A program made the translations under genes and the position numbers. The notes under the pieces were generated by a model. That model ran no database searches. It was not told where the DNA came from and saw nothing but the letters and a program-made list of their open reading frames with translations. Of a stretch of DNA of 64,000 nt, positions 36,341 to 47,250 are shown piece after piece (the stretch's first letter is position 1; each line of letters starts with the position of its first letter). Origin of the DNA: Tyto alba (taxonomy: Eukaryota > Chordata > Aves > Strigiformes > Tytonidae); assembly GCF_018691265.1 (NCBI RefSeq), contig NW_024881283.1:10411731-10475730 (forward strand), read 5' to 3'.

Positions 36341-39300
36341 GTCACCGAGGCCGTTCTGGGTCCCCGCCGGCTCCCGGAGGGGTGACGCGCAGCCAGAGCC
36401 ACTTACACCACGTCGCTGCAGTGATCCAACTGTCACACTGACAGAGCTGAATGCGTTTCAGTATGAATTGAACCAAATATGTGCTAATGAAGCTGAATAT
36501 TCATTATTATGACTAAACAAACTAAGTGAATCACAAATTAAAGTGGGTAAATTATTAGTTTGGTAGCTTGGAAAAGAGGAAATTTGAAGACCATTCCAAT
36601 TATAGAGGAGGTGGAATAGGAAAACTTTATTAATAGATTCAAATCCAATTAAAAATGCATGTTAGTCATTGTGTAGTGCTTCACACCTTTGTCATCAATG
36701 ACAATGGATGTGACTGTACCACTTGTCTGCTCAGCAATGACCTAACCACTTAATTGTTCGCAGCAAACCCCAAAGCTTTGACATTTTGTGATAATTCCAA
36801 GATTTATCATAGTGATCACTGTTTATTTAATGCTAAGGACACTGTTTCCTCAACTACAGCATTATGAATTACCAGGGATTATGTGTTCAGTGGCTCCTAT
36901 TGATTCATGCAGAGCTCATTAATGAGATACATCACCCAATCATAAACATGAGCAATAACACATGCCTCGTTAGCACAAACGAGCAAACTGCTGCAGGGAG
37001 CGTGGAGCGTGGGGGCAGGTCTCTGGAAGGGTTAATGGGATAATACCTGCCCTGGGTGAAAAGCAGCCCCTGCCCGGCGGCCAGGCACTGCAGGTGGGTT
37101 GTCGCTCCCCTCTGACTGCCCCGGCCCTGCCCTGGGTGTTTCTGCCTCCCTGGGGCCCCTCGGAGGGGTGGGAGAAGCTGAGGAGGGAGCCGGGCACAGA
37201 GCAGGCTTGTAGCTTTAAGGTACGTTTGTTGAACTGTATCTAGCTAAAAACGTATTTGTTATCTGGAGCCTCTCCTGTAGGTGACACGGGATTTAGCACC
37301 TTCTGCCAGCTCTGGAGCTCGGCGCAGCTCCAGAGGGTCTTTGTGGGCGTGGGGCTTTGGGAAGGGAGCTCGGGGCTGGGGGGTTCCTCCAGTGCCAGCC
37401 CGGCGCGGCGGGAGCTCGGCCACCGTCTCTGGGCCTCCGTGCCACTGCCTTGGCTCCAGGGCTGCTGGGGTAGTGCGCAGGGTAAGAACTGGTGCATCAG
37501 ACTGAGAGGCAAACTGACTGGCTTCCCCGGGGATGGTAAATAACCCCTTATCTTCTTGCCTGATTTTGTTTCCTGCCAGCTCTTTCATTTTTGGTGAGTT
37601 GGTATCTCCTGTGTAATGGTTGTGTCATAAAATGTAAACTGGGAGCAATAAACTGAGAGTAGCATGAATTCAATGGCAAAAATTATTTGATATAAGTTAA
37701 GTGAGCTCGGGAGGAAGGGATACTTGTGAGTGGGAGATGCAAAAGGAGCTTCAAATGCAGCTGAGCTGACTTTGACTTTAATTAAAAAGCATTTTCAAGG
37801 AAGAGATTTCTGACAGGAAAGCTGAGGAGTGAAGGTTTCCTATTTCCCACCCTATTTATAAACCAGTGAACATGAGCTGGCGTTCCTCCTCTCCAGAGTG
37901 GGTCTACAGCAAGCAGATTGTCTGTGGGGAAACCACATGAAGTTGGGCAAAACAATCCTCCCCCTCTTCCTCCCGTGTGCGGGATGAGCGGCTGTGGAGC
38001 AGCCCCACGGCGGTTACTACTGCCGTGCCTGGGCCAGAGCTGAGCCGGGGACAGCGTCCCTGACTTATCCTCCAATTTGCAGCTGACTGGTGCAGAACTC
38101 CAGTAATAGCTTCAGTTTCAAAGAGCTAAGTGAGAGAACCCACGATTAATAAGTAGAACAGTCCATCTGAAAGCAAATTGGAGAGCTGCAGACATATACC
38201 CTACTGCAGTGCTGAGCATCTGGTTTATGCATTGCTTTCTTCTTGAGGCGTGTAATATATTTAAAGGCTATTTGGAAAAGTTGTTTCTAGCATCTTCTAG
38301 CCCAGCAGTAAGTGGGACTGTGCTGGGTAGCAGCACGTGAATCTGATGAACCGAGGTGTCAGGTCAGCGCCACGTGCTCTGTGCAAAATCCTGAATTAAG
38401 CTCCAGCAAATGCATCGGTCCCAGTAGCATCCCAAGGGTGTGGGGGGAAGCTGCAGGGAGCTGATCCAGCTCTAGAAGTTGTATATCGTTTGCAAACGTG
38501 CCCGGCGCGGCGGTGCTGAGCGCGTGGGGGTCTGACCCACGGGAGCGCTGGGGCCGCTCCCCACGCAGAGCTGGGGCCCAGCGAGGTGCCCGGCCCGGGC
38601 GTGCGGGGTCCTGGCGCTGGTATCACAACTCGGCTGCTCTGCTGGGGGTGCAAACAGCCCGTGTGCTTCACGGGATTCCCTCAGTTAAAATCCACCAGTA
38701 ACATATTAAGGCTGTAATAACGAGAATAGATGAGCTAGTGCTGGCAATCAATAGCGTCATGTCTGGTCATGCTGTGGACCTCGCTGTTGAAATGTGGAAA
38801 CAATGCAGGAAAGATCTGGGGTTAAAAGATGAAGTGAGATATAAGGCTCCTGCGTGCTCTTCCCCTTCTTTCCCCCATTCCTGAGCAGCTGCAGGGGTGG
38901 GGCAGTCCCTGCCCCCTCCCCGGTGCCCCAGCAGAGCCTTCCTCTTGGGAGCAGGAGCGGGGCAGCTGTCAGGATGTTCCCAGCCTTGGAGATGACCTTG
39001 CCTTCTCTGGGGTGGGGAACAGTGCAGACCTCCAGGCTTTGCTCCGGTCCCTCTTGGGCGACTACTTGCAAGAAATGCAGTGTGAATTATTTTACTTCTT
39101 AAATACTGTTTATGGAAATACTTCAAGGCCTGACATAAGTCACATCTCGCCAGACAATGAGTTGGAATAACCCTACTGCTTAGCGTTTCACTTGGCTTTG
39201 TAGTATAAAGAGAATACTATAGCTTTATAGTATAAAGAGAAAAAAACAGCCACCAGCTAGAGAGGAAGGGGAGGAAAATATGTGACTTTTAAAGCTTGCA

Positions 39301-42300
39301 GGTGGTAGGATTAAGGCCCGGGAAGGTAATTCGTTGCTCAAGATCAGCAGCAAGCTTGGCCCCGAGTCCTGGGCGCCTTACCCGCAGTGTGAACGCTGTG
39401 TGAAGTGGAGCAAACCAGCTCCAGCTAACAGTGTCTGTCAGCTGCCTTGAGCTTTACCCCCCGGGCCCTCCCAGCTCCCCGAGGGGACAGGCCTGAGCTC
39501 AGCTGGATGAGGACTATGGTGAGATGTGACATCAGCTCTTACTTGCACAGGTCCCGGGAGGGTGAGTGGAGATAGTGAAGATCAGATGGAAATTTTAGGC
39601 TGGACTTCAGAAGGAGGTTCCTTGCTGCAAAGCCGACAGATGGAAGGCACAGCCTCTTAGGATGGAAATCTTCCTGATGCTGCAGATAAGCTCCTGCTGC
39701 TGTCCCCCCACTTCTGCCTTCTCCTGGCCTGTGTCCTCAGGAATGTCCTGCCAGAGACCTTGGAGGATAAATCAGGCTCCTGGGAACCGCTACAGCCAGG
39801 AAAAACTGCTTTCAGTTGACACACAACCCCCAAGCGCAGTGGGTGTGCTGCAGTTCTTGTGACTCGATCAGGAGCAATGCTTCAGTTCAGACACTTGCTT
39901 TGGCAGAGCAGCACAGGGAGGGTGATGGAACAAGAAGCCTGCAGGGCAGCAGAGCCCGGCCTCTTCCCCGTAGGCCAGGCAGCACCCTGGGCTTCTGGAG
40001 GAATCATTTCAGATGCACCAAGTGCTTCACAGCTGTTAAATAAACCAGCTCTCCCAGCTGCCTCTTCAATCCGACTGTGAGGGAGGATTAACCTAAGCCA
40101 AGCTGGCCCCACTGACAACTCGGTCCCAAAAGGGGGGGGGGGGGGGTGGTTGTGAGCTCTAAGAATTGCCCCCCTCTTCCTCAGCATCCTGTCCTCCTGC
40201 AGGCACCCAGCTCAGACCTTTCCCCTCTCCCCACCTCGCCCTGCTTTTTGAGCCGCCTCCCCGTTTGCTGCTCTGCCCTTGCAGGCAGGAGAGGCAGCTC
40301 CTGCCAGCGCAGCATCTCCCCGAGTCCCGGTCCCCTCGCGCTCCGTCCCCTCTGTCACCCCCGGCTGAAAGCTCCCCGGCAATCGCGGATCCTGCGGCCG
40401 GCCCGGGCACACCAGCGGCTCTGTCCTCGGCTTTGCTTCGGTGCCGGGCGGCCGCTACCTCCCCTCTCCCAACACCTCGCTCTCCTTCCTACCCCGGCAG
40501 CTTCTCGGCCCTTTGTGGGGCAACAGGGACCACACGGGCTGTTTAGGGAGAGGCACCTCCTTTAAAAAACGCGTCACTTCGCAGTGAAAGAAAACCCCGC
40601 TTTTACGTTTTAAAGGGAAGGAAGCTGCTGTTAAACGCGCTCCTGGTATGTTGTAGGGCAAATGGGAGAAAGTGTCTGGAAGCCGTGCTGTAATGACTTG
40701 TGATGCTTTGCCACCTAGGAAAGCACTTGGAAAATCACTGGGAGGAAAAAGCTTCGTTTACTCTGCAGGAACCTTGGGTTTTATGCCGCTTTTGAGTTAG
40801 CGTGAGGAGATTTAGGACACTGAAAGCTCCACTTGGCTGAAGAAAGGACAGACGTTCCCAGGGTGGAAATTTGCTCCACTTATCAATATTAGTAAATGTA
40901 TAGCTGCCTCCCTTGCATTACCCGTGACCTGCCAGCAGTGACTAGAAATTCAGGGTAGTGTCCATGTCCTCGTCAGCCAGGTCGAGTCCTGCGTGCTGGC
41001 GTGGGCTCTGTGGAGAGGGTTTGGCTGGAGGCGAAGCACCCGCGTCAGCGGGTTGCAGCCGGGGATGGGGGCAGCGAGAGCTTTCCTCCGGGTGCCAGGC
41101 ACGAGGCGGTGACGGGGACTCTTCGCTGGGCTATACTTGCTTTTCTCAGGCGAAACAGAAGCAGGAACTGGGAATAGAATCGGTGCCGTGTTAGCACATT
41201 CGCAGCTGGGGGGGGGGGATCCCTTTGTGCTCGTGAAATGCAGCAGGAGACCCTGCGAGGGGCTTCCCCCGGGCCGTGCTGGAGAAGCGTTCGGAGGTGA
41301 GGTGTCCCCTGGGAGAGCGCTCCCCGGGGGATGCTCTGCCTGTCCCCCCGCTCGCTGGCAAACGCTTTTATTTTTAGACGAGAGCTTTTGCTGGTGGCCT
41401 GGTGATCCATGGGTGCTCCTTAACCTGGAGGAGAGGCTAATGGGGAAGGAGAAGCAGTGCTTGATTTTAAATGCCTCTACTTCAGGGTTTTTTCACAAGG
41501 AAAAATGACTAATGACATTGAGCAGATGATACAAGGGGAGGCTGTCGACTGAACTAGCACAATAGTGTTCTTGCTCAGTACTGCAGGGCTCTGATACTGA
41601 GCTGGTTTGCAGTGCTCCTATTTCAAACGGTGCTTTCGGGTGTTGGTGCAACCCTTCCCAATGTGTGTGCTTTCTGACCGGGTCTGGTGGCACTAGAGGC
41701 TTTGTACACGTGGACAGGTAACTGGATGGCAGCACAGGGAGCTGGAAAGGGACCGGTTTCGTAACTGAAAGCATTGGGAAATGGGTCAGAACTTCTGCAA
41801 CCTAATCCAAACTGAAGTGCTGAAATCTGAGCAAAACACGGAGTAGTGGAAATCAGAGTTTCTTGCCGCCCCTTGTCCGCCACTTAGGAGTGACCTGCGG
41901 AAACCCAGAGCGAGGGTTTGCAGCCTGCTGCTGCTGTGTCTGTCTCCGCCTGGCCCCGGGGTCTTGCCCAACCCGAGCCTGGGGGTGGTTCCCTGTCCCC
42001 ATGTCTGTCCGGCTGTCCCACGGGTCTGGAGGAGCAGCCTGCAGGCGCTGACTGCCCGGGAGAGCTGCCCCTCACCCAGGCTTCAGCACAAAGGGACTTG
42101 CAAATCCTCCTCTGCAAAACCTGTGGCACACCCCTGACAGTACCCTACCACGCTCACTTCAGAGACTTTAATTGCCACAATCCTTTTCCATATTGTAGTA
42201 ATAAAGTGCTTGTTTCCCCAGTAAACAGGAGTTAATTTCGGTGCATTCAAGCTCTGCGTTCAGTTTTTTGGATTTGGGAGGCTCTTCCTGAAGCATTCAT

Positions 42301-42994
42301 GTTGAACTAACAAATTTTTATTCGTGCTTTCAAATGGAGATGAAAACGATGTTTTATTTCAGATGTCAGGCTTGATGAAACCAAAAATCCCACTGGTGCA
42401 ACCCCCTGCTCCTTCTGCTTTGTGTAGCTGAGCCTTAACGCAGTAATGATACTGAGATGACTATAGAAGCCCTAACTGGATTAGCATGCTGAACTGTTTA
42501 TTCCAGCTGGGCTTTCTTTGCTCTCAAGAGCTTGTCTGAACTTTATTCATTAATCTGCTGCTAAAACAAGTGAATGGGTTTGAAACGTAAGTTTGGTCTT
42601 TCTATTTTCCCTCACCTAAGCAAGTGTACAACTATTTATTTCCTCCTGTAGAGTAATCCAAACACAAATCCTAGGAGCAGCCGGGTTAACCTCTCCAGCA
42701 ACTGAAGCTGGTCAATAGAATCCAATGGAAGGGTGAACGTATTGGACCGGGGGGCCGAGACAACCCGGTCTTCGTTTCCCTTATCCCTTGATGAAGGGCA
42801 GGGCCACCAGCACCCTCGCGTTGGGGAGCCCCTCGCTGGCGCAGGCGGCCGAGCGGCTGGGGGGCGGCAGCCGCTCCCGCTCCAGGCGCGTGGCCGGCGG
42901 GGGCTGCGCTGGGGGCCGGGAGGAGGGTCCCCCCGGGGGGGGTGTGGGGTGTGACCCGGGGGGGGGGGTGTGAGCGAAGGAAGCGCTGCGGGGG
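36341..42994 (-). other. GRIK3 intron 1, 36.3-43.0 kb
   Basis: The first 600 bp (to about 36960) is AT-rich and regulatory-looking. A 27-bp-spaced direct repeat of TAGTATAAAGAGAA sits at 39201-39242 and a G15 run at 40132-40146. The rest is unique with scattered GC-rich patches (38500-38620, 40200-40500). No gene is supported. Confidence 0.8.
36430..36960. promoter_or_regulatory. AT-rich candidate conserved non-coding region
   Basis: This abrupt AT-rich block directly follows minisatellite B. It contains ATTCATTATTATG, AATTAAAGTGGG and TAAATTATTAG cores and no repeat-family signature. Function is inferred only. Confidence 0.28.
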
Positions 42995-43525
42995 GGTGCG
43001 GTACGGCCATGCACCTCGAGCACTGCGCTCGGTTTTGGGCCCCTCGCTGCGAGACAGAGGTGGAGGTGCCGGAGCGTGTCCGGAGAAGGGGCAGCAAAGC
43101 TGGGGAAGGGGCTGGGGCAGAGCGCTGTGGGGAGCGGCTGAGGGGACCGGGGGGGCTCAGCCGGGAGAAAAGGGGGCTCAGGGGAGAACTTCTCGCTCTC
43201 TCCAGCCACCTGAAAGGAGGATGGAGCAAGGGGGGATCGGACTCTTCTCCCAAGTAACGAGCGACAGGACAAGAATAAATGGCCTCAGGTTGTGCCAGGG
43301 GAGGTTTACCTTGGGTGTTAGGAGAAATTTGTTCACTGAAGGGGTTGTCAAAGCACTGGAACAGGCTGCCCAGGGAAGGGGTTGAGTCACCCTCCCCGGG
43401 GGGATTTAAGGCACTTGGGGACGTGGTTTAGTGATGGGCTTGGCCGTGCTGCCTGCATGCTTGAACTCGGTGATCTTAAAGGTCTTTTCCAACCTAAACG
43501 ACTCTAAGATTTCATAATTCTGTGT
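42995..43525 (+). mobile_element. CR1 LINE, 3' end fragment (young copy)
   Basis: The + strand matches the avian CR1 3' region from 'cactgcgctcggttttgggc' through 'ggaacaggctgcccaggga' to 'ggtcttttccaacctaaac'. The 5' boundary near 42995 is fuzzy because the upstream sequence is G-rich. The 3' tail ends near 43525. It is antisense to GRIK3 in intron 1 and nearly identical, in inverted orientation, to 14124-14490. Confidence 0.93.
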
Positions 43526-44480
43526 GTGTGCTTAGCTGTTGCTTTTTCCTTCTATGCAGATTTTACTGTTAATAATGTGATTTTTAGCTTCCCCTTCCAG
43601 AACTCATACAAGAATATGTTTTTTCCTATCTTGCAAATATATTTTGCTAGCAAATCTGAAACATGTTCTTATAGAGTATATGGCATGAATATAAGAAACT
43701 TATTTTTTCCTTAAGAGTTCTTCAAATAATCCTTACTAGTTAAGTGCTGAAACAAAGATACATAAGGTCTATTTCTGGAGAAGGAATGTACGTTAAAGGT
43801 CACAGGGAGAATGTATGAGAGCTGCCTATGGAGCTAAAGGGATAAACACAAATGCCTTAACTACTCTCATCCTCCTGATGCTTACTCACCACCAGTGGAA
43901 ATAATGCAGCCTTTTCTGCAGGAGAGGAGGGGGGGAAAGGGCATCTTGGCCGTGCTGAAGAGCTACATGTGCTGAATCTTACTGTAAATTTTCATTTTTA
44001 AAGTAGTATCAGACTCTAATTAAACTAAGCCTTTTCCTGTTTTCATAACAAAGAATCTTCCTGATGTCAAAGGCAGTATCGGAAACAATGGGGCCAACCA
44101 ACTCCCAGAGTTTCCCTGTGACCTTTGAAGTCTGCACTGAGATGCACTTTGTGTCAATAGACTAAAACAATATCGGAGGATGGTGGCTGTTTCTTCAGTT
44201 TAGACGCAAAAAAGGCTTTCCTTCAGTATGGCAAGCGTGTGCAGAAAGGTCAGCAAAGGGAGTCCCACAGCCAAGGCAGGGGGTGGCATTGAAAGCCCAA
44301 CCTGTTTCAAAGCTGAACACGGCTGTGATGGGTGTCGTCCCCTTGGCAGCGTCCCCAGGACGGCCCCGTCCTCGTTTCGGCTGCTGCCAGGCGCCCGGTT
44401 ACCCCGGCCCGCCGGGTGCCGGCAAGGGGAGCGGCGGCCGCAGCCCTGCAGCCTCTGGCAGGACGGCGCTTGGCCCCGTG
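43526..44480 (-). other. GRIK3 intron 1, 43.5-44.5 kb
   Basis: Unique sequence between the CR1 copy and the LTR, AT-rich at first and GC-rich from 44330. Nothing else is recognised. Confidence 0.8.
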
Positions 44481-44485
44481 GGGCC
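44481..44485. repeat. Target-site duplication, left copy (GGGCC)
   Basis: GGGCC immediately precedes the TGATAC end of the LTR and recurs directly after its GTCA end. Confidence 0.8.
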
Positions 44486-45154
44486 TGATACAGGGCCTAG
44501 ATAGGAACAGGGGATGTAAGGGTTAATATGGGAATAGCAAGAAGGGGATGAGGAGGGAAATAGTCGAGATAAGAGTTTGCTTAGATCGCACAAGATAGAT
44601 AGTGCTGTGTTTGTGTTGCTCCACCACTATCTCCTGTTTAAGTAAAAAGCCTCCTCCACCCCTGAGTAAGTGAAGATGTTTGTGTTGCTGGACCACTATC
44701 TCCTGTTTAAGTAAAAAGCCTCCTCCACCCCTGAGTAAGTGAAGATTACCCCACAACCGGCACAAACCTGCTCTGCGGGTCCAGGGGGTGACAGAGACTG
44801 CGCAGGAATTCGGGGTGAAAAGTTCAGCACTGAGGAAGAGGAGATACTTCCTCCCACGACCACTGCCCAGTCCTTCACGACCCCTGCCCAGGACCAAAGG
44901 AACTCACTGCGCAGACTCAACTGGGAGGAGATCATGGAAATGCTAATTTTAATACGAAGCGGGGATAGGTGATGCATATGTATAGACATATTGCGAAATA
45001 TTATGAATATGTATCATTTGCTCTATAAATCTAAGGCAACGGTGCCCCATGGTAGCACACACATTCGGAGGAGTGATCCCCTGTGTGCCCAGCGCTGAAT
45101 AAACAGACCTACTTTACAATCTATCAGATTGTGGAGTCTGTTTTCCGCACGTCA
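44486..45154 (+). mobile_element. Solo LTR of an endogenous retrovirus, 669 bp
   Basis: The element begins TGATAC and ends ACGTCA (TGA...TCA termini) and is flanked by a 5-bp direct repeat GGGCC. It has a TATA box (CTATAAAT, 45023-45030) and a polyadenylation signal AATAAA at 45098-45103. A short U5 ends in TTTTCCGCACGTCA. U3 is about 540 bp with a 69-bp tandem duplication. No gag, pol or env sequence adjoins it, so it is a solo LTR left by recombination of a provirus. The 5-bp duplication fits ERVL-type (class III) integration better than the 6 bp of alpha- and beta-like elements, but the class is not certain. It lies antisense to GRIK3 in intron 1. Confidence 0.85.
44608..44745 (+). repeat. 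69-bp tandem duplication inside LTR U3
   Basis: Two head-to-tail 69-bp copies (44608-44676, 44677-44745) differ only at an adjacent CC/GG dinucleotide. Duplicated U3 blocks of this size are a known form of retroviral enhancer repeat. Confidence 0.95.
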
Positions 45155-45159
45155 GGGCC
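45155..45159. repeat. Target-site duplication, right copy (GGGCC)
   Basis: GGGCC immediately follows the GTCA end of the LTR. Confidence 0.8.
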
Positions 45160-45189
45160 GAATCTCCCCCGTCTGGCCCCGGAGGTGCT

Positions 45190-45870
45190 GGATGTGGCTC
45201 TGGGTCCGGCCGTGGCTGCTCCCTTTGGCTCCCGGTGACCGGCCCCGCGCGTCCCCGGCGCTCTGCCGGGCGCGGCGCAGCGGGGTGAGCGGCACCAGAG
45301 GCCTCCGGGCGCCCCGTTCTTGCTCTGGTTCTCCCGTCAGTCCGTCTGCTCCCCTGAACGTCTCTGCCCGGCTCTCGGGCCAGTCCTCCCAGCAAGATGG
45401 GTGGTTTCCGCGGCGAGAAGGGCTGCGGGGAAATGTCTGTGGGAGCTCTGCCGGAGTCCCGGTGACCCTGGGTGCCCACCGGAGCCCTCCTGCCCCCGCC
45501 GCCGGGAAAGGATGCGAGTATTTGCAGTCAGGGGGTCAGGAGCTCCCCCCGCCCTGATCTGCCCTCTTGGTTACCCCACCAAACGGGGCCGGCCCCGGCC
45601 TGTGTCTCGGTTGCCCCGTGGCCAGCATGTGGCACCGCCGGGGGTTTCCCCTCGGGGGAGAAGGGGCCTTCGGCTGCGTTTTTGCCCCGGGCTCCTTCGG
45701 CCGGAGGCTCGGCTCGGTGCCAGGGCGGTTCAGCTGGCTGTGTGGATGGAGCCAGTGCCCCAGGGCTCCGTGACCGTCCGCCCCGCAGCCTGGGGTGGGA
45801 CCGGCCGAGCCAGGACCCCCCCCCCCCAGCACAGCTCTGTCCCACGTGTGGCACCGCGGCCCGAGTGCTG
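45190..45870. other. GC-rich patch adjoining the LTR
   Basis: About 700 bp of GC-rich sequence with moderate CpG content, directly right of the solo LTR. Open frames here lack any recognised domain. Confidence 0.4.
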
Positions 45871-46189
45871 CCTGCACCGATTACTGAGCAGGCATTTTAG
45901 GGCAGAGCGCTAGGGAGTTGGCTTAATTGCCAGGTTACAGGGTATTTCTGCTTAAATTAACTTTGCCTCTGTTTTCCTCCCATTACACAAACTTCGTTAA
46001 AGCACCACTTAACAGTGCAGACTTCTAACAGGTTCTCTGGTAAGTGGCTGAGGCTTTATCTGCTGATTAATAACCACAAGCTGGATTGAAGGTCGCAGTG
46101 TTATGTTCTCTATGGGTGTATAAAAATAAACACATAAGATGTCCTTTCAGTATTTCTGTGCAGGCATTGCACAGGGGGCCCAGAGCATA

Positions 46190-46315
46190 AACATGGCTGT
46201 AAAATCATCGTAACATCACACAGCTCAATGACAATATATTGTCTAATTATGGAAAGCTCAAAGACATCCCCGAGAAGATATAAAGTGGAAATGTAGGTCT
46301 ATGGGTGGACCCAAG
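46190..46315. repeat. Diverged duplicated block, copy 1
   Basis: The core at 46222-46266 matches 47158-47202 at 38 of 45 positions, including AGCTCAATGACAA and ATTGTCTAATTAT. Weaker similarity extends on both sides. Copies are 936 bp apart in direct orientation. Confidence 0.65.
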
Positions 46316-47125
46316 ATGAATCCTGAGGAGACTGGGTAAAAGAAATGGGCATTAATGAGTAGCACAGAAATAAGGACTTGAGGAAATTCAACAATAAAAA
46401 GATGGGGAAAAGGGGTTGTCTGTATAACTAGGAAACAGCTAAAACAACAGACCAAAAGGGAGACATAAAGCTGGAAATTGGGTAATAAATCTCTGCCCTC
46501 ATCAAAGAAGAGACAGTTCTATTGGAAAATAAAAACAACATTCTAGAACACAACAAAGTGGAATTTATAGTCCAATTAAAAATGCACAACTAAAAAAAGA
46601 AACCCTCGAATACTTTTCTTCTTACTTTAGGTAGAATGCAGTGAGAACACAGCATATCTGTGCGGGGAAAAAAGGCAATTGGAAACTGCAAGAAAACAGT
46701 AGCTTGCATGTGCGATTGATGAAAGACTTCTCTCTGACGCTCTGCAAAGTCACAAGCTGCTTCAGAACTACTGACTCCTCGGGACTTGGATTCATTTGCT
46801 GTACACCAGTTAAATACCTGGCTCTGGTGCCCCAGCCTGAGGGTGAGAGACTGTGAAAAATGGAGCCTGGGGAAGAGACGGTCTCCTCTGTACTGCGCCT
46901 TTGCTCAGGGTTTACAGGGGACAGCTGTACTCTGTCACAGGACTAAGGGGAATCTTGTAGACATGCTTTAAACCTGACACTTATAAACTACTGGGAGATG
47001 CAACGGGAGACTGGGGACAGGATGGAGACTGGTACCTGCAGTGGTGTCAGCAGAGGAACCACAACAGGAGCCAGGAGCAGCCCTGTGGCTCTCATCCCCT
47101 GAAGGAAATGCCATGTCGCTGCATT

Positions 47126-47250
47126 AATGTGGCTGCAAACCTAATGAAACAGCCTATAGCTCAATGACAACAGATTGTCTAATTATAGAGGCCACAAAGA
47201 CAGATTTAAGCATCGTATAAACCAGACGTGCAGATCTGAGGGTGAGTCTT
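47126..47250. repeat. Diverged duplicated block, copy 2
   Basis: Partner of the block at 46190-46315, same orientation. The best-conserved part holds a SOX-like ATTGT and a homeodomain-like TAATTA core. Confidence 0.65.

Noticed and set aside
35049..36512. Open frames of 296-453 codons on both strands, Pro/His/Cys-rich
   Set aside because: They coincide with minisatellite B. The repeated unit has no stop codon, so frames stay open on both strands. No start context, domain or codon bias supports a protein.
42636..43390. Minus-strand frames of 70-205 codons similar to plus-strand frames at 14248-14672
   Set aside because: The similarity is real but is due to the two CR1 copies, read antisense to the LINE. 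It is not a duplicated gene.
45114..45913. Frames of 108-197 codons right of the LTR, considered as leftover proviral coding sequence
   Set aside because: They lie outside the target-site duplication and have GC-driven composition with no gag, pol or env motif.
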